Notes: generated by a model from the letters alone, not told the origin. A stretch of DNA of 64,000 nt from Agrypnia vestita (GCA_016648135.1 JADDOH010001518.1:1-64000), one strand, 5' to 3'. Counted from the stretch's first letter, positions 49,963 to 61,914 are shown. Numbers and translations: made by a program.

Positions 49963-51300
49963 TTGATGAATTATCTCGATCATATCATAGCCATATCATA
50001 TCGACCACATCAGGTCGAATTCAGCATGGAAACCAACGACAACCAGATGGGTTTCAAAAAACAGACCTCTACCTACGCTGCAATATTTACTGTAAAACGG
50101 ACACTGGAGTACTACACAAACAAAAAGACTACTTCATCCGCATGTTTCCTAGACTTAAGCAAGGCCTTCGACAGAGTTTTTCACCCTTTACTTTGGGCAA
50201 AACTCAGGGAAAGAGGCAGGCCATCGGAGGTAATACGTATCCTCGACTCATGATAGTCTTTCCGAACCTATCCACATGACGAGCGGCGTCAGACGGGGAG
50301 GGTGCATGTCCCCGATACTGTTCAACCTTTATATGGACGAACTCACTCAAAGGCTAAACAACGCGGGGGTAGGCTGTCACATCGGAGGACAGTGTCTAAA
50401 CAACATCAGTTATGCTGACGATATGGTACTGATGGCACCGTCCATAAGAGGACTACGCGTTCTTCAAAAGGTCTGTGAAATGTTTGCTGAAGAAACAAAC
50501 ACGCTCAATAACCCTAATAAAACAGCACTGTTGGTACAGAGTAAAGTCAGGGCCCAACAAGTATTCCTCCAGTTACCCTGAACGGTGTGGTCCTGAAGGT
50601 GACCGAAAGAACAAAATACCTAGGACATAATAATCACCAATAACTTAATGGACGACGACGATATTGACAGACAAAGACGAGCTCTAAGTGTGAAAGCGAA
50701 TATGCTGTGTATAAGGTTTCGTCTTGTAGCACCGCTATAAAAAGAACGCTCTTCTTTGCCTTCTATGCAACGTTATATACATGTGAACTCTGGACAAATT
50801 ATAAAAAGAGCAGCACAGAAAGACTTCCTATACAATATAACAACGCCTTCCGTATGATGTTTGGCCTTCCCAGATATTGCAGCGCTTCTGGTATGTTCAC
50901 TGAGGGGCGTGTTCCCATCCAGGGTGGCAGGAATGAGAATATACAGAAAAGGATATACAGCTCCGGAAATATCCTTATCCTGGAAGCCCGCCTTACTCCA
51001 GCATCCAGCATTGATGCACTCTGGAGAAAGATACTGGCCCCTCATAATCGACATGCCATCGCTCGCTAAAGCTGCTATTATACGAAATATTTCTATTACT
51101 TTTCTTTATGTTAATACTAATACTTATACTTGTTTTCTTTTTTCTTCTCTTTTATATGATTTTCTTTTTTCTCTTTTATTGTATATAATATTTTAATGTA
51201 TGTACCTACTTTTATATGGAATGTGCACGAACCTCCCCACATTCTGGAATAAAGTTATGTTTATTTATTTACTTATCTATTTATCTACTTGTTTATTTAT
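49963..51300 (+). mobile_element. LINE reverse transcriptase, frame-broken
   Basis: Motifs on the plus strand are NDNQMGFKKQTSTYAAI, CFLDLSKAFDRVFHPLLWAK, SGVRRGGCMSPILFNLYMDE, NISYADDMVLMAPSIRGLR (catalytic YADD) and KYLGH. A stop near 50251 and shifts near 50580 and 50740 break it. The 3' end carries an AATAAAG-like signal and a tttatttatt tail. It has no endonuclease region. It lies upstream of the first visible Dscam exon. Confidence 0.88.
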
Positions 51301-52561
51301 TATCACACCGAAGAATCACAAGTTTCACAATTTCAAATAATACAGTGCACATCTTACATTTTGTTCCATTACCCCTTTATTATCCCCATTCCTTTAATTC
51401 TCCTATTTTCATCCCCCATCTTTTGTGCGCGGCGAATCGCATCGCCTACTCTTAAAGATACATAAAGAGGGAGACAGAATATAAAACTACTTAAGAAAGA
51501 GAAAGAAAGCATCTACATATACATGTGTTGAAAAAAAGGAAACAAACTAAGACAACATATAGAATGTCAAGGAAGGGGAAGGGGAATTGTAATATTGATG
51601 GACGTTTAGTGGATTTTAAATCCATTAAAAATCCGTGGTTTTTACACAAAATTATTATGTTTTATTTAAAGAAATAAAATAGTAACAAGGCTTAAACTAT
51701 ATTTAGGGAAGCAAACGTACAGGGCTGCGATTACAAAGTTACTTTATTCTACCGCGTCTGACAGTACCGTGGTCGAGGTGAGAATATCAAAGCGGTCATT
51801 GACTTGTTTGGTGATCGCCAAAATTAACGCCATTGGACCAAATTGATGCTCGAAATGTTTGCACCAAAGGCCAGCCAGGATTTGACCGTTTACTAAAATC
51901 CGTGCCTGTCGAAAAGCACCGCGGCGTTCAGTTTAAAGTATAAGCCTTATAAGACGTGTCGTTCCGTTCTTAATTCGCCGAGCCGCTAGAAGAAAGTTGG
52001 ATCGTAAATAGTACCTAACTAACTTTCGAGGGAGACAACTTAAAAGTGCATGTGACTCAATGTAACCGCTAAAACCTTCGCAGATCTCCGCAAAACCGGA
52101 AGGAAGACTAACATCTCGTGAGTGCCTTTCGACTGTGTAAATAGCTGGTAATTGGGGTATATGTTTCGATTATTTTACCATGTAAACGGAATATTGTTCT
52201 TTTTGCAATCGCTGCCCAGTTTGGCGATACATTTCTTTTATTACTGAACACCCGCTTTAGGGCATTGTTACGAGATGTTGAAAAGAGATTACGTAAAGAA
52301 TCCCTAGTAATATGACGATGACGACAATAATGTGGAAGCCTCTATTACCTTCTAGAACAATTATTTACAAATTTGGGAGACGTCTGGAACTGTCTAGAAG
52401 CGACGGGAACCCTGCATGGGATCCGAAACGTCGGCCTGAAATGTCGTAAAAACACGGCAAACACCCCAGAAGATACAAACCAGAAGATATTGTAGAAGAT
52501 TTTATTTAAAAAAATTATTAAAAAATGATAACTTTGTTTATTTTCACTGTTTTCTTATAAC

Positions 52562-52612
52562 GATTAGAACGTTTTCGACGCTAACGCATCATCTTCAGTA
52601 ATGTTATAAATA
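52562..52612 (-). ncRNA. Hammerhead-ribozyme-like motif
   Basis: The minus strand reads ATTA (helix I), CTGAAGA, GATGC...GCGTC (helix II with one G-U), GAAA, palindromic AACGTT, cleavage C, then TAAT pairing exactly with ATTA. All three helices and the CUGANGA/GAAA core are present. Confidence 0.65.
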
Positions 52613-52624
52613 CTAAACTTAAAA

Positions 52625-52870
52625 CTAAAGAACGACATGAGAGTAAGGTTGGTATGTGGCCATGGTTATTAGGTGCAGTAGAGGGACGCAATATATGCAG
52701 TTTGAATGGTGGATGTAGGCCTCTTCCATATTCTTCCACTCATCTCTGTTTCTCCCCCTTCGCATCAAGGCTCTTCCTGCTTGATGGACTATGACATCAG
52801 ACCACATTTTGGGAGGTCTTCCGACGCTTCTATTTTTCGTCCAGGGCCTCCACTAGGATTCTGGGTGTCC
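52625..52870 (-). mobile_element. LINE 3' fragment
   Basis: The minus strand encodes GRPPKMWSDVIVHQAGRAL-like sequence then RNRDEWKNMEEAYIHH, a typical endonuclease-reverse transcriptase C-terminus. It is enclosed by the inverted hammerhead repeats. Confidence 0.75.
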
Positions 52871-53694
52871 ATCTAGTATCCTCCTGTTGAGCCATATGTC
52901 CAGCCATATTGTTTGAACATTGATTAGTAACAAATAGTAACAAAAATGTAATCAATATTCAAACTCCATCTGTTACGTCCCCTCTTCTGCGCTTAATGAC
53001 CACGCCCACATACCCACCGGATTCTATTCTTCACCCCACTCTTCAGTGTCCTTTAGTCTTAAGTTTAGTATTAGTAACATTAATGAAGATGATGTGCTAG
53101 CTTCGAAAAGTTCTCATCATTATAAACAAATAATTAAAATAATGGCCTTTCACTTTTCAAATTTTTCAATTTTTTTAAATAAATAGAATTATTCTTTTCA
53201 TTTAATCCAAATTATGATGAATACTTGGTGATTTTATTTTTTGAATTTAAATGGACTTTGAGTACAATTTCGCAAATTAATACAGTGCGCAGTCTGAATA
53301 CGAGAGTGGGTATATTGAAAAAGTTTACGCAATAACTAGACCGCATTCCCATTTTTTAATCTTGTAGCTAGTTCCAACGGGGATACGGCTTTTTCGCTTC
53401 AAAATATCGTTTTGCATGCAACTCTCTGTCATGGAAAATCATATTCTATATCTACAATACTATCGTTAGGTCAATAGTGCTAAATGAACTCACTGAGAAG
53501 CAAAAAAAGTTTAGTGATGAGTCTCGCCTTCCCTGTGGAGGACTACTACTACCTGAAAATTCGTTTGAACGCACCCAACGAGCACGGGCCGCGCGCGGTT
53601 CCACCAAAGGTATCTCATTGTCCCTTATAGTTAGCACAATACGTGCTACCTCGCTTTTAGGTTATTTGAGCATAGTACCTAAGCATATAAGATT

Positions 53695-54185
53695 TTATAA
53701 CATTGTTAATTAGCCTAAAAAGAAAAAAAAGGAAAGCCTTTGAATCATGCATACAGCCAGTGATGACGTATGGAATGGAGATTATGGCCCTTACAAAGAA
53801 AAGTGTAGAAAAGCTCAAATGCACGCAACAATCCATGGAGAGATCCATGCTTGGAGTAAGCCTAAGAGATAGAATTATAGATGACGAAATTAGGCGCAGA
53901 ACTAGAGTAGTGGATATTATGGCGAAGCTAAAATGACAATGGGCAGGACATGTTGTCAGGCAGGATGCTACAAGATGGCCTCCCAGAGTTCTGAAATGGA
54001 GACCTTGGGATAATAAAAGGGGCATTGGAAGACCTCAAAAGAGATGGGCCCACGATATAGCCGCTGTGGGGGGAAAGAAATGGCTAGAATTAACAAACAA
54101 CAAAGAAGGATGGAAGGGTATGGAAGAGGTCTATATCCAGCAGTGGAGAGATGAAGGCTGATGAAGAAGAAGAAGAAGAAGCATA
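53695..54185 (+). mobile_element. LINE (endonuclease-reverse transcriptase) 3' end
   Basis: The plus strand encodes AFESCIQPVMTYGMEIMALT, KKSVEKLKCTQQSMERSMLG, a stop, then WAGHVVRQDATRWPPRVLKW, GRPQKRWAHDIAAVGGKKWL and MEEVYIQQW. It ends with a (gaa)n tail. Only one internal stop; 5'-truncated. A second, more decayed copy is at 41660-42190. Confidence 0.85.
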
Positions 54186-54189
54186 TTAG

Positions 54190-55770
54190 AATACTGTAAC
54201 TGTATTCCTATATGCTCACTATGCTCACTGAATAATGAATAGAGATTGTGACTGTGGAAGGCAAATGAAACTTAAAGTTAATTAAAACATTATAAATTAC
54301 ATACTGTCACTGAACGCGTATTTAATTGGAGCACTGTTCTATAATACATTAATAATGTTGTCTGTTTAACCCAAAAGGGAGAGATCTTCTTCTTATCCCC
54401 TCAAATGTCCCAGCTTGTTTGCCCCTTACCATATTATGTGGTCCTGTGAATCCTGTATATCCTATATATTTTGAGTTTATACTAGTTTATACGAGTTTAT
54501 AATTGTTTTATGTAAAGTAATTTTTTACATAAAACAATTGTAAACAAAAATAACCGTAAAATAATTTTTTTAAGTAACAAATTTTGTTTCGGGCAGCGCA
54601 GGACAGAGAGGTTTTTGCACAAGTGATCGCCAACGTCAGGACTTAACAAGAGGGAAACAGAAGAGGAAGAAGTAACAAATTATTATTCTGTATTATTATT
54701 ATGTTTTTGATTAGCACATACAAATATATAATATTTAAATTAAAATTGTTTTTTAATAAAAATTTGAAGCAATTAAAAATAATAATAAAGCGATATAAAG
54801 GAATTTATTTTGCGCAACTTTAACGATTGGTTTTATAAGTTTTGAAGAGACTTTTGTATTTATCTTTAGAATATTCGCATTGTAAGCACAAAGGATTTTA
54901 TTCTGGTTTTGCTGAAATTATCTATAACCAACGAAAGTATTTTGAAAAAAAATCTTAAATGTTGTGGTCTTTAAAATATATCCTTAATTATATCAATTTG
55001 ACGAGTCCACGGGATGAGGCATTATGAAAAAATTCTCCATTTAGACTATGGATATAATCACGTACTTCTTAATATTTTTCTCAAAGCCTTACTTTGCAGT
55101 GGAAATTTTCCATTTTTTCTTCACTAGCCAAAAATAAAACGCTGCTTCTGTAGTTTATATAATAAAATATAACAGAGTTGTACAATACGATTAAAATGCA
55201 AAAAGAAATTCTAATGATTTTATTTAAAAAAGAAGAAATATTTGAGTTTGAAATTTTTTGAAGGTACACATTAAATTTTTATTTTTTCTGTTTCGTCGAT
55301 AAATATTTATATAAATTAAAAATTTGTAATGAAAGTAGGCAAGTGAAGTATATAATTTTATTTAATTTAATCATCTTAATGTCTCAGCATCCAATCGGCT
55401 TAATTAATTAACTTCCTTAAGCTCGGTCCATTCAAAATCAAAATTCGCAACAATGAGCCCGGCTCCAAGTCGCTGAAACTTCTGCACGTAATTGAAACTT
55501 ATGGAATAGCCCGAAATAGCTTCTCGGTTCGGTCAAATTGTTCGGCCTGACCGTGTGCTTATACGCTTACATTATATAATCCCCATTCAAATACTTAAGC
55601 TCTGTAATCCGTCAAAAGAGTTCATTTCCTCCACGTACTTGAAGCGATTGCACAATGAATCATTGGTAGTCACATTATAACTTTCTTTAATAACATGCTA
55701 GCTTTAACCCTTAAAAAGCTTGTACTCACTTTTATTATATGCTTGCTTACCCAAGCGACTTCGCACGTGT
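54190..55770. other. Gene-free AT-rich interval
   Basis: No supported coding exon, RNA gene or bounded element was found. There is a short hairpin (tacataaaacaattgta region, about 54480-54545) and low-complexity AT runs. Confidence 0.4.
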
Positions 55771-55776
55771 TGATTT

Positions 55777-56046
55777 TTAGTAACTTTTGATAAATAAAAA
55801 AGCTCTTGATAAAGGTTTTTCTGTAATATCTTTAGCAGTTTTATTTCTATTTTCAATGTCCGACTGGCGTTTAACTACTTTGTTAACTATTTGTTTAGAG
55901 ACTCCATTACATTGTAGCGTATTTTTAAGATGGTTTATTTCTTCATTACGATGGTCGGAGTCGGATATTTTTATTGCTCTTGACACCAATGTATTTGCAA
56001 CTGATGCAATTTGCGCCGGGTGATGGTTAGAAGATACAAAGCGCAC
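55777..56046 (-). mobile_element. Penelope-like reverse transcriptase C-terminal fragment
   Basis: An 89-residue minus-strand frame: VSRAIKISDSDHRNEEINHL then KNTLQCNGVSKQIVNKVVKR. The L..RA..IS......E..HL...L..NG....I..K pattern matches the region after the polymerase core in Penelope-like proteins. It borders the inverted repeats at 56038-56890. Confidence 0.65.
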
Positions 56047-56104
56047 AAGGAGTCAGAAAAACGCCATTAAGGCCAACAACGACCGGGAATACCCAATATT
56101 TAAT

Positions 56105-56300
56105 ACCAAATTTACGAGAGTAGCTTGTTGGTCTTGTGGTTAGGACACTCGCTTCGTGATCCAAAGATCGCGGGTTCGAATCTCAGCCCAGACTAGCAAG
56201 TTAGTCCTATTTTCATAGCACAAGCGTTTAGCTTAGTTTGAAAATAGTAAAAATATTGATGTGACACGTATTCCGTGTTCGCATCTCTATTTAAAAAAAA
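56105..56300 (+). mobile_element. tRNA-derived SINE nested in Penelope repeat
   Basis: Head TAGCTTGTTGGTCTTGTGGTT with box B GGTTCGAATCTC at tRNA spacing, then a tail with acaagcgtttagcttagttt, tgacacgtattccgtgttcg and a poly(A) run. An almost identical copy in the opposite orientation is at 63010-63205. Its insertion interrupts one palindrome arm, so it is younger than the palindrome. Confidence 0.85.
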
Positions 56301-56446
56301 AAAAAAAATCCAAAAACTATTAAGGCTAATAATGACGGAAGTACCCAAATTTAGATTTTGACTTGCCAGACCTTACTTGTTAATAAGCTTCCGATACGAA
56401 CGGACGTGCTCGCACTGCCCCTCGTGACGAAAATTTATTAACAAGG

Positions 56447-56490
56447 CACCCTGAAGATGCCTGTTGTGATTCAGGCGAAATGTCGGTTGA
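56447..56490 (+). ncRNA. Hammerhead-ribozyme-like motif
   Basis: CACC, CTGAAGA (56451-56457), helix II GCCTG...CAGGC, GAAA (56477-56480), ATGTC, GGTTG. CACC pairs with GGT of helix I. The inverted twin has ACGTC in place of ATGTC. Confidence 0.65.
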
Positions 56491-56627
56491 CAAATGATCC
56501 TTCTGAGGACCAGATTTTGACGCTGGTTCATCCCAAAGAAATTAATACTAACATGTAATATATATTTGTTATTATTAATTTCTTTGAGGGTAACCCGCGT
56601 CAAAATCTGGTGCTCAGAATTACCATT

Positions 56628-56674
56628 CGTCAACCGACGTTTCGCCTGAATCACAACAGGCATCTTCAGGGTGT
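56628..56674 (-). ncRNA. Hammerhead-ribozyme-like motif, inverted twin
   Basis: The minus strand reads ACACC, CTGAAGA (complement of 56663-56669), GCCTG...CAGGC, GAAAC, GTC, GGTTG. GAAACGTC is the classical hammerhead 3' core with palindromic ACGT and GUC cleavage site. Confidence 0.68.
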
Positions 56675-57898
56675 CTTGTTAATAAATTTCCGTCACGAGG
56701 GGCAGCGCGAGCACGTCCGGTCGTATCGGAAGCTTACTACCAAGTGAGGTCTGGCAAATCAAAATCAAAATTTGGGTACTTCGGTCATTATTAGCCTTAA
56801 TGGTTTTTGGGAATTTGGTATTGAATATTGGGTATTCCCGGCCATTGTTGGCCTAATGGCGTTTGTCTGGCTCCTTGTGATGCGCTTTGTACTCGATGTT
56901 GCTTCTATTGTGTCGATATTTATCTGTTCGGTGGTTCGATATAATAGAAGCAACATCGAGTACAAAGCGCATCACAAGAAAGAAAACAACAAAGAAATTA
57001 ACACTAACATTTCTAACACCTGTTCAAATTCTCTGTAGAAAGTATTTAAATATCTCTAACCGATATGGCAGCGTTCATAAAAAACGCATTGCTCGACCAT
57101 TTTTTCGTTGACTTAAGTTGTAAAATAGGTCACCACGAAAAGCCCTTTTATTTAAACGGGATAATGTCTACCCTGAAGGTTCATTCTAAATATTGGTGAA
57201 AGAATTTTTGAAATCGAATAAGTAGTTTCGGAGATTACCACCCAAACTTACAAATTTTACCTCTTTATATATTAGTACAGAAGATTTCGGCTGCTAGGTA
57301 AAGCTGTGAGAACAGCGCTACCTATAGTACAGTAGCGGCTTGATAACGTTAGAGATGGACATTATTAAATAAAGAATTATGTTTTTTTTCTTCTAATACC
57401 TCATTATTATATTATAACTCATTATTATTTGTGCCATCTGGTAGCGTAAGTGAATTATATATTTTGATTCTTCATGACGAATGACATACTATGCGATTAT
57501 TATTTTTTTAAATTTTCACTAAACCGAAATCTTAGAAAAAATCTATTTCAGAGTATTTTATTAAAATAGCATGTATTAACTTTACTGAATAAAAATTTTA
57601 AATCATACTAGTTTTGAAAACGGAATGAGATCAGTAATCGGGTAGGAAGTTACGGATGGACATTCGAAATTATTATTATTGGGGATTCCCTCCTACTTTC
57701 AGAAAAACTAAATTATTATAATCGAGATGTACAAGAGCATTACAACTTTTCCAATTGGATCATTGAAGAACAAACTATGGTAAAAACTCTATAATTAACC
57801 GTGTTCTTGATACCTATATCTCAAGCAGTTTATGAACTCTGTTAGGGGTGAAGTTGCGAGGAGACATGTTTCTCACATGCGCGCTGCATGCACATGGG

Positions 57899-57946
<48 letters not shown>

Positions 57947-57947
57947 A
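57899..57947 (+). repeat. (CA)n microsatellite
   Basis: About 24 uninterrupted CA units, followed by imperfect acacaaacactcgcacac. The ORF across it is not a gene. Confidence 0.95.
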
Positions 57948-58859
57948 AACACACAAACACTCGCACACACAATCATACACATATTAACATATTACTTGAA
58001 TTACTATTTGAATTGTACTCTAATTCCTCTGAAAATAGTGTTGCGGATCTCCTCGGAACACGACGCGGCCACTTCTTTTTAATTTTACAATATAATAATA
58101 GTTAATTATTTAACTTAATAAGTGCCGATATATAATCACCTCCTTGTAAAAAATCACCAAATATCTATCTAAATTTATATTAATTTTTATCGTCACAGTA
58201 GGTTATGAGGCTCAATTACCGTAGCGAATCATACCACAAAAACACACAGGCTTCAGAAAACTACATGGATGTATTGTGGCTGTCATCAGGAATCGAAAAC
58301 GTAAACCACGATATGAGAATTTCATTAAACTGAGAAATCAATATTCTTACCAGCACCAGAATAGACACTTAAAAGACCATTGATGATGTTTTAAAATATT
58401 GTTTTGATAAAAAAATAGAAGAAAAAAAATCATCCAGGGGCTTCCGGAAGGTTCTGGAGAGGTCTGCGGACAATCTGATAGTTTGAAGCGACTCGAAGTT
58501 CTTAGGCACCAGCACGGGGCAGCGTGGCTATATAAAGCTCCCCACCGGGCGCCAGGAAAGCCCAAAATAAACTTTACGAGCATCTCATAATATCTCATGC
58601 CTGTATACCTACATGTGTTTTAATTGAAATTGTATTTAATGTGATCTATTATTCATTTACAAATTTCTATCAAATGTATCCAAAAATTAAAAATGAATTA
58701 AAATAATTTAATTCTGGCATCCTCTAGCGGTAAATACACAGAGTTATTTGTGACATTATAAAAAGTGGATTGCTTTCAAAAATGGAATAATATGTGTGTT
58801 AATCAATTAAAAAGAGACTGCATATATGCATATAAGGTTGAAAATAATTTACGTTTATT

Positions 58860-59095
58860 TATCGAGCTGCCGTGGCGAAATTGGATAACGCGCCATTCCC
58901 GGATATAGTGGCGGTCCGTTGGTTCGAGTCCCGGTACAAGCTAAAAAATTTTTTCGTTTATTTTATTTTTCTGTATGTCTTTTCCAATTGATTAATTAAT
59001 TAAAATTTGCTAATAATTCACAGAACTTTGTTCTGAAATTGCAGCTTCACAATATTAATGTGTTTTCTTTAATATATATTATTTATTTATTTATT
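58860..59095 (+). mobile_element. tRNA-derived SINE
   Basis: Head TGCCGTGGCGAAATTGGATA with box B GGTTCGAGTCCC, tail TTTTTCTGTATGTCTTTTCC then attgattaattaatt and a common ttctgaaattgcagcttcac end. Same family as 33285-33475. Confidence 0.8.
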
Positions 59096-59183
59096 TTTAG
59101 AGGACGATTGTTTTAGAATTTAAACCTAGATGCAAAGATAACATATAATGATTTAGAGTTGAAGTATATTTAGATTTTAGTAT

Positions 59184-59561
59184 TGTCACGAGATGATAGA
59201 AGCAGAAAGAATTGTACTCTATCGAGAATTTTACAACACTCTACACCTTTTATAGCACATTGAGAATCACTATAAAGATTTGGGATGATCTGCTAGATTC
59301 TGGAATCATCACGAAACGACATTGTCTATATAAGAGAGCGTCAGTGAGAGCGAGACATGACCATAGACCTTGATAGTGAACCCGCGCGTTTTACTATAAG
59401 CAAGCGAAAGATAAGAGTAAAGCGTAATTGAAAAGTACCTACCGACGTATTTGTGCGAGTTACGAAATTGGTGGGAATGAAAGAACGGTGCTATGAATGA
59501 ATCAAAACCTTAATGAATTTTAAGTGTTTCATTTGCTTCCAATAGCTACGATCCCGCGACA
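59184..59561 (+). mobile_element. Solo LTR with GTAT target duplication
   Basis: A 378-bp unit with ends TGTCACG...CGCGACA, flanked by GTAT on both sides (59180-59183 and 59562-59565). Inside is a promoter-like tctatataagagagcgtcag. TG...CA ends, length, TATA box and a 4-bp duplication fit a solo LTR of a Gypsy/BEL-type retrotransposon left by recombination. Confidence 0.8.
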
Positions 59562-59599
59562 GTATGTTAAGTGTATATTGTGTCTTTAAATCCCTGAGA

Positions 59600-60790
59600 T
59601 CGAAAAGTGCTTCTAGCATTTCACTTGTTTTTAATTTTAAAATGTTGCATTATTGAATTTTTTTTGTATAACAATTTTTTGTGTACAATATGCCTATATT
59701 ATTTTTGGTACTCTAAATTCATTATAAAGTTGGATACTTAGACAAACCTTGTTTCTGTAGAATTATTTTTATTTTCATTTTCTGAGTAACCTTTAATTGT
59801 GGTATTGAAGTTTCGCATGCTCCTCCCCATCCAATAATACCGTATTTAAAAAATATAATACATCCTGACAAAGTTTGGAGTGACCCACTGGCCGCCTTCC
59901 CTCAGGAGTTGCGAAGAATATACGTCTTGGTAATTACTTCTAAGACATGTAAAATTGGTAGGAGCTCCGTGAAGATGTCTCCCATATCGTGGTACTTCTC
60001 AAACGGTTCATTAATGTCACTGCTACTCCCCTAAGATATTTCATTTCGGCAGCCTTGATTCATGATTTTACCCGCAACGTGAGAATCCATATTTGGTAAA
60101 TTTGCATTAGAGCTGTGACGTGAAATAGTGATGGTGACACACTAACCGTTATTTGAGATTTGTATCTGATTTGTGTCGATGATTGGCAACTGATTTTTTG
60201 CAGTTCGACAGGCAACCATCGGTACTAAACAACAATTATATTTTAGTTATTAATCATCAATCAAGGTGATGTTAGAAAGCTTACAAATAATGACATTTAA
60301 TGTACTTCTGTGGACACAACAATACCTTTGAATTTTTAAGTAAAATAAAAAAAAACAGCATGAACATCACCATTGTACAAGAAGAAAATATGAAATAAGA
60401 TTACCATTACGAAAGAAAAAAGATCGCAAACTTCTATGATGTGCATTAGGGATGAAAACAATATAGCGATTTTTAAGAAAAAATTAAGAAAATACGTGAT
60501 AATTACTTTTGATTAAAAATGTTATATCTTATGCTATATATATTAGGAAATATAAAAATTATTGTATTACCTACCTAATTTAAGAATAAAAAATAAAAAA
60601 ATCAATACAATCAGATTCAAATTCTAAATAACCATGTCGAAAATAACCCGTAAAAATAATGGTTTAACCATCACTACATTAAAGTGTGTATGTACACAGT
60701 TCAGCACACAGATAGAAATCAATGGGCGATATTATTATTTTTTAATCAAAACACATTTTGCTGTCATCATTTTCATTCTCTTGTCCTAGT
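59600..60790. other. Gene-free AT-rich interval
   Basis: Nothing supported was found beyond low-complexity AT sequence. No splice-bounded exon in phase with Dscam was detected. Confidence 0.4.
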
Positions 60791-60799
60791 AAGGTAAGG

Positions 60800-60960
60800 G
60801 CCCAAAGATTCGATAATGTGCTTCCATATTCCTCTGTCTTGTGTTGCTTCCGTACGTGTTAACCAGTCAAGACCATCATGTTCTCATACCCACCAGTTGC
60901 CATCCTCCCAGGGTTGCCTGGCATTCTTAGCACACGTCCAAGCCACTTGGTTTATGATTT
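60800..60960 (-). mobile_element. LINE 3' fragment
   Basis: The minus strand encodes AKNARQPWEDGNWWV, EHDGLDWLTRTEATQDRGIW and KHIIESLGPYL, matching the common C-terminal TRTEATQDRxxW pattern of LINE proteins. 5'-truncated. Confidence 0.7.
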
Positions 60961-60996
60961 CTCTATATGGAGTAGGGGCTACAAATATTAGCCTTA

Positions 60997-61758
60997 AGCC
61001 ATGTATTCACTAGGGGACAAATCGCGAAACATTCCGCTCGACATGTCGCATCAACATCTACGCTCATGTTTCGGGGACAATGACGCGGTCAATTGACGTG
61101 TACACACCGGGACTCGCATATCTTGTCGCGGAAATGTCATCCGATGAGGTTATGGATGACAGCTGCGGTATCACATTTGGCGAAAACGGGGTTCCGCGCA
61201 ATTCGAAATGTTTTTTTGGGTCGCAATTTCAAATTAACGAGGTTTTACTGTAGTAAATTGAATATTATTAAAAACAAGGTCCTTTTTGCAAATAATTATT
61301 GTTTTCCAGACGTCACGGAAATATATCGCCCTATGAGGTTATGATGATAGCCGCGTATCTGTTTATGTTAATGAGTTTATCGAAAAGTAAGAGGAGAAAA
61401 AGAGGAGAATGCGAAATTATTAACTGCAAAGAGAAAGAAGGACAGACATTCTATGCGATCTTCGATCGATACAGCTCGATGAGTTCGAGAACGATTTCGT
61501 TTCCCCGCATTGTCATCTTGACAGATACAGCGCATGCGTATTCACTTGTAAACATACCACGTGGTACTGACGCTCCGCGGAATGTTGCAGTGAGTACGCT
61601 CGGGTACCGTGCGCATGGCGACCTTGCCACGGCACGTAGAAATGCCGCGCTATGTTGTGCGCGAGGTCGCGGAACAGTGCACGACGTTGCAACGTCACGT
61701 AGACTCTATGCCGCGCATGCTGTTGAGGGACAATTTGTCCCCTAGTGAATACATGGCT
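60997..61758 (+). mobile_element. PIF/Harbinger element with truncated transposase
   Basis: Inverted ends AGCCATGTATTCACTAGGGG and CCCCTAGTGAATACATGGCT, with TTA duplicated outside (60994-60996 and 61759-61761). Near 61330-61480 the plus strand encodes MMIAAYLFMLMSLSKSKRRK and FYAIFDRYSSM, resembling the basic N-terminus of Harbinger transposases; the DDE core is gone. The right third is GC-rich with a degenerate repeat (cacgtagaaatgccgcgc and cacgtagactctatgccgcg). Confidence 0.85.
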
Positions 61759-61914
61759 TTATGTCGGCATTTCTCACTCTGTCTGCCAGTTATTACTCTA
61801 AAAAAACTCTATTTGTTGTGAAGTTGAAAATTTTGGAATATAGTTTTATAATATTAAATTGATGCTTAATAATTCTCCATTTTTTGCGGCGTTTTTTTTA
61901 ATTTGATGTCTGAT

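Larger units (their letters stand above)
52510..53130. repeat. Inverted Penelope-like terminal repeats around a LINE scrap
   Basis: The left arm (about 52530-52625) and right arm (about 53045-53140) are inverted copies: ataacattactgaagatgat versus aacattaatgaagatgatgt, and gtttagtattagtaac versus taaatactaaac. Each includes a hammerhead-like core, intact at left and mutated at right. The 420-bp interior contains a minus-strand LINE fragment. Confidence 0.65.
56038..56890. mobile_element. Penelope-like inverted terminal repeats with nested SINE
   Basis: An outer pair (56038-56112 and about 56812-56890, gcgcacaaggagtcagaaaa versus its complement) and an inner pair (56310-56555 and 56570-56810) form one large palindrome. 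The left arm is split by a SINE at 56105-56300. Each inner arm contains a hammerhead core at 56447-56490 (+) and 56628-56674 (-). This is the second Penelope family in the window. Confidence 0.8.

Noticed and set aside
52395..52445. Another hammerhead at GATCCGAAACGTCGG
   Set aside because: The GAAACGTC part is present but the CUGANGA core is not intact.
56120..56195. Functional tRNA gene
   Set aside because: It has the same SINE tail and poly(A) as the copy at 63010-63205; there is no clean acceptor stem.
57848..58105. 85-codon ORF rich in His/Thr
   Set aside because: It is the translation of a CA microsatellite.
58347..58598. 83-codon minus-strand ORF as an upstream Dscam exon
   Set aside because: There are no Ig cysteine/Trp motifs and no phase-compatible splice sites; it contains a TATA-like tatatag and looks like repeat DNA.
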